DNA from: JAZNOL01 sp045580815
GTDB lineage: Bacteria > Bacillota > Clostridia > RUG12999
Assembly (NCBI GenBank): GCA_045580815.1
Contig: JAZNOL010000112.1
Coordinates: 1 to 5,597, forward strand
Direction of reading: 5' to 3'
DNA: 5,597 nucleotides
Part shown: piece by piece, positions 5,440 to 5,597 of the stretch
Numbering within the stretch: position 1 is the stretch's first letter
How the letters are laid out: each line of letters opens with the position of its first letter
Position numbers and translations under genes: made by a program
The notes under the pieces: generated by a model
Seen by the model: only the letters and a program-made list of their open reading frames with translations
Told to the model about the DNA's origin: nothing
Database searches by the model: none

Positions 5440-5481
5440 AGAGGCTGTAGCAAATGAAATCATTTTGCTACAGCCTCTTTT
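5440..5481 (+). terminator. Intrinsic terminator after parB
   Basis: A 15-bp perfect stem, left arm 5440-5454 starting AGAGGCTGTAGC and right arm 5464-5478, with a small loop that can pair further (TGA/TCA, one bulged T). TTTT follows (5478-5481) and then GGGG. The T-tract is short but the stem is strong. The T-tract follows the stem only in the plus direction, so it serves parB. Similar GGCTGTAGCAAA ends also occur at the tips of some insertion sequences; none is seen here. Confidence 0.8.
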
Positions 5482-5505
5482 GGGGCGAAAGGAAAATAGT
5501 GCAGA

Positions 5506-5597
5506 ATGGACGAACTGAAGGCGGACAAGGCTTTTTCAGCCTTGCCCGACCATGCCCTACGACGTACAGAGGTACGTCGAGAGGTGAAGTTTGTTCT
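5506..5597 (+). CDS. Possible start of a hypothetical ORF running off the window
   Basis: An ATG at 5506 opens a frame of 30 full codons (MDELKADKAFSALPDH...) without a stop to the window edge. AAAGGA lies 12 nt upstream, and an in-frame TAG at 5497 closes the frame before it. I do not recognise the protein. Against a real gene: it starts only 25 nt after the parB terminator with no room for a promoter, its codons (CTG, GCG, AAG, GAC, CCC) differ from the AT-rich usage of parB, and the same bases form three nested stems. It may be a chance frame through a structured repeat. Confidence 0.3.
   Translation, partial: MDELKADKAFSALPDHALRRTEVRREVKFV
5508..5596. other. Structured element at the right edge: closing stem and two hairpins
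   Basis: A 9-bp closing stem (GGACGAACT at 5508-5516 with AGTTTGTTC at 5588-5596, two G-U pairs if RNA) encloses two perfect hairpins: CAAGGCT/AGCCTTG with loop TTTTC (5526-5544) and CGACGTAC/GTACGTCG with loop AGAG (5560-5579). The segment is GC-richer than its surroundings. It could be a small RNA, a dispersed palindromic repeat or an insertion-sequence end. No known RNA family was recognised. The window ends directly after the closing stem, so its true boundary is unknown. Confidence 0.45.

Noticed and set aside
5440..5481. End of an insertion sequence
   Set aside because: The arms resemble some insertion-sequence tips, but both arms lie next to each other and no transposase is visible, so a terminator explains the sequence better.

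Overview
The window reads as chromosomal DNA from a low-to-moderate GC Firmicute of the class Clostridia, probably near the Ruminococcaceae/Oscillospiraceae. The signs are strong AAGGAG-type ribosome binding sites, sigma-A promoters close to consensus, a clostridial ParB C-terminus, and a carD-ispD-ispF-proS gene order that I recall from clostridial genomes. No database was searched, so the lineage is an inference.

Layout. Positions 1-3478, all on the minus strand and read from right to left, hold a four-gene run: a CarD-type RNA polymerase-binding regulator (3478-2975), IspD (2939-2238), IspF (2202-1723) and prolyl-tRNA synthetase (1641 to beyond position 1, so its C-terminus is missing). 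A near-perfect promoter (TTGACA, 17 bp, TATAAT) lies before carD, and a 13-bp inverted repeat overlaps it. A hairpin followed by six T lies between ispF and proS. Next on the minus strand is a purine-type phosphoribosyltransferase gene (4193-3636) with its own promoter. A 436-bp divergent intergenic region (4194-4629) follows; it holds promoters in both directions and an unusual chain of short palindromes separated by CGATAT/ATATCG boxes. On the plus strand, a solitary ParB-family gene (4630-5418) ends at a strong hairpin terminator. The last 116 bp contain GC-richer, highly structured DNA with a short open frame that runs off the window.

How the genes fit together. IspD and IspF catalyse steps 3 and 5 of the MEP isoprenoid pathway. 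ProS charges tRNA-Pro. CarD binds the RNA polymerase beta subunit and helps stabilise open promoter complexes. These are housekeeping functions that are probably co-transcribed. The phosphoribosyltransferase is probably purine salvage. The ParB homologue has the CTP-binding motifs and the C-terminal dimerisation segment, but its recognition helix is divergent and no ParA is visible beside it.

The parts most worth a second look are the palindrome chain in the probable parB leader, the hairpin that separates the ispF ribosome binding site from its start codon, the inverted repeat on the carD promoter, and the folded element at the right edge. I see no CRISPR array, tRNA, rRNA, transposase or clear defence gene.
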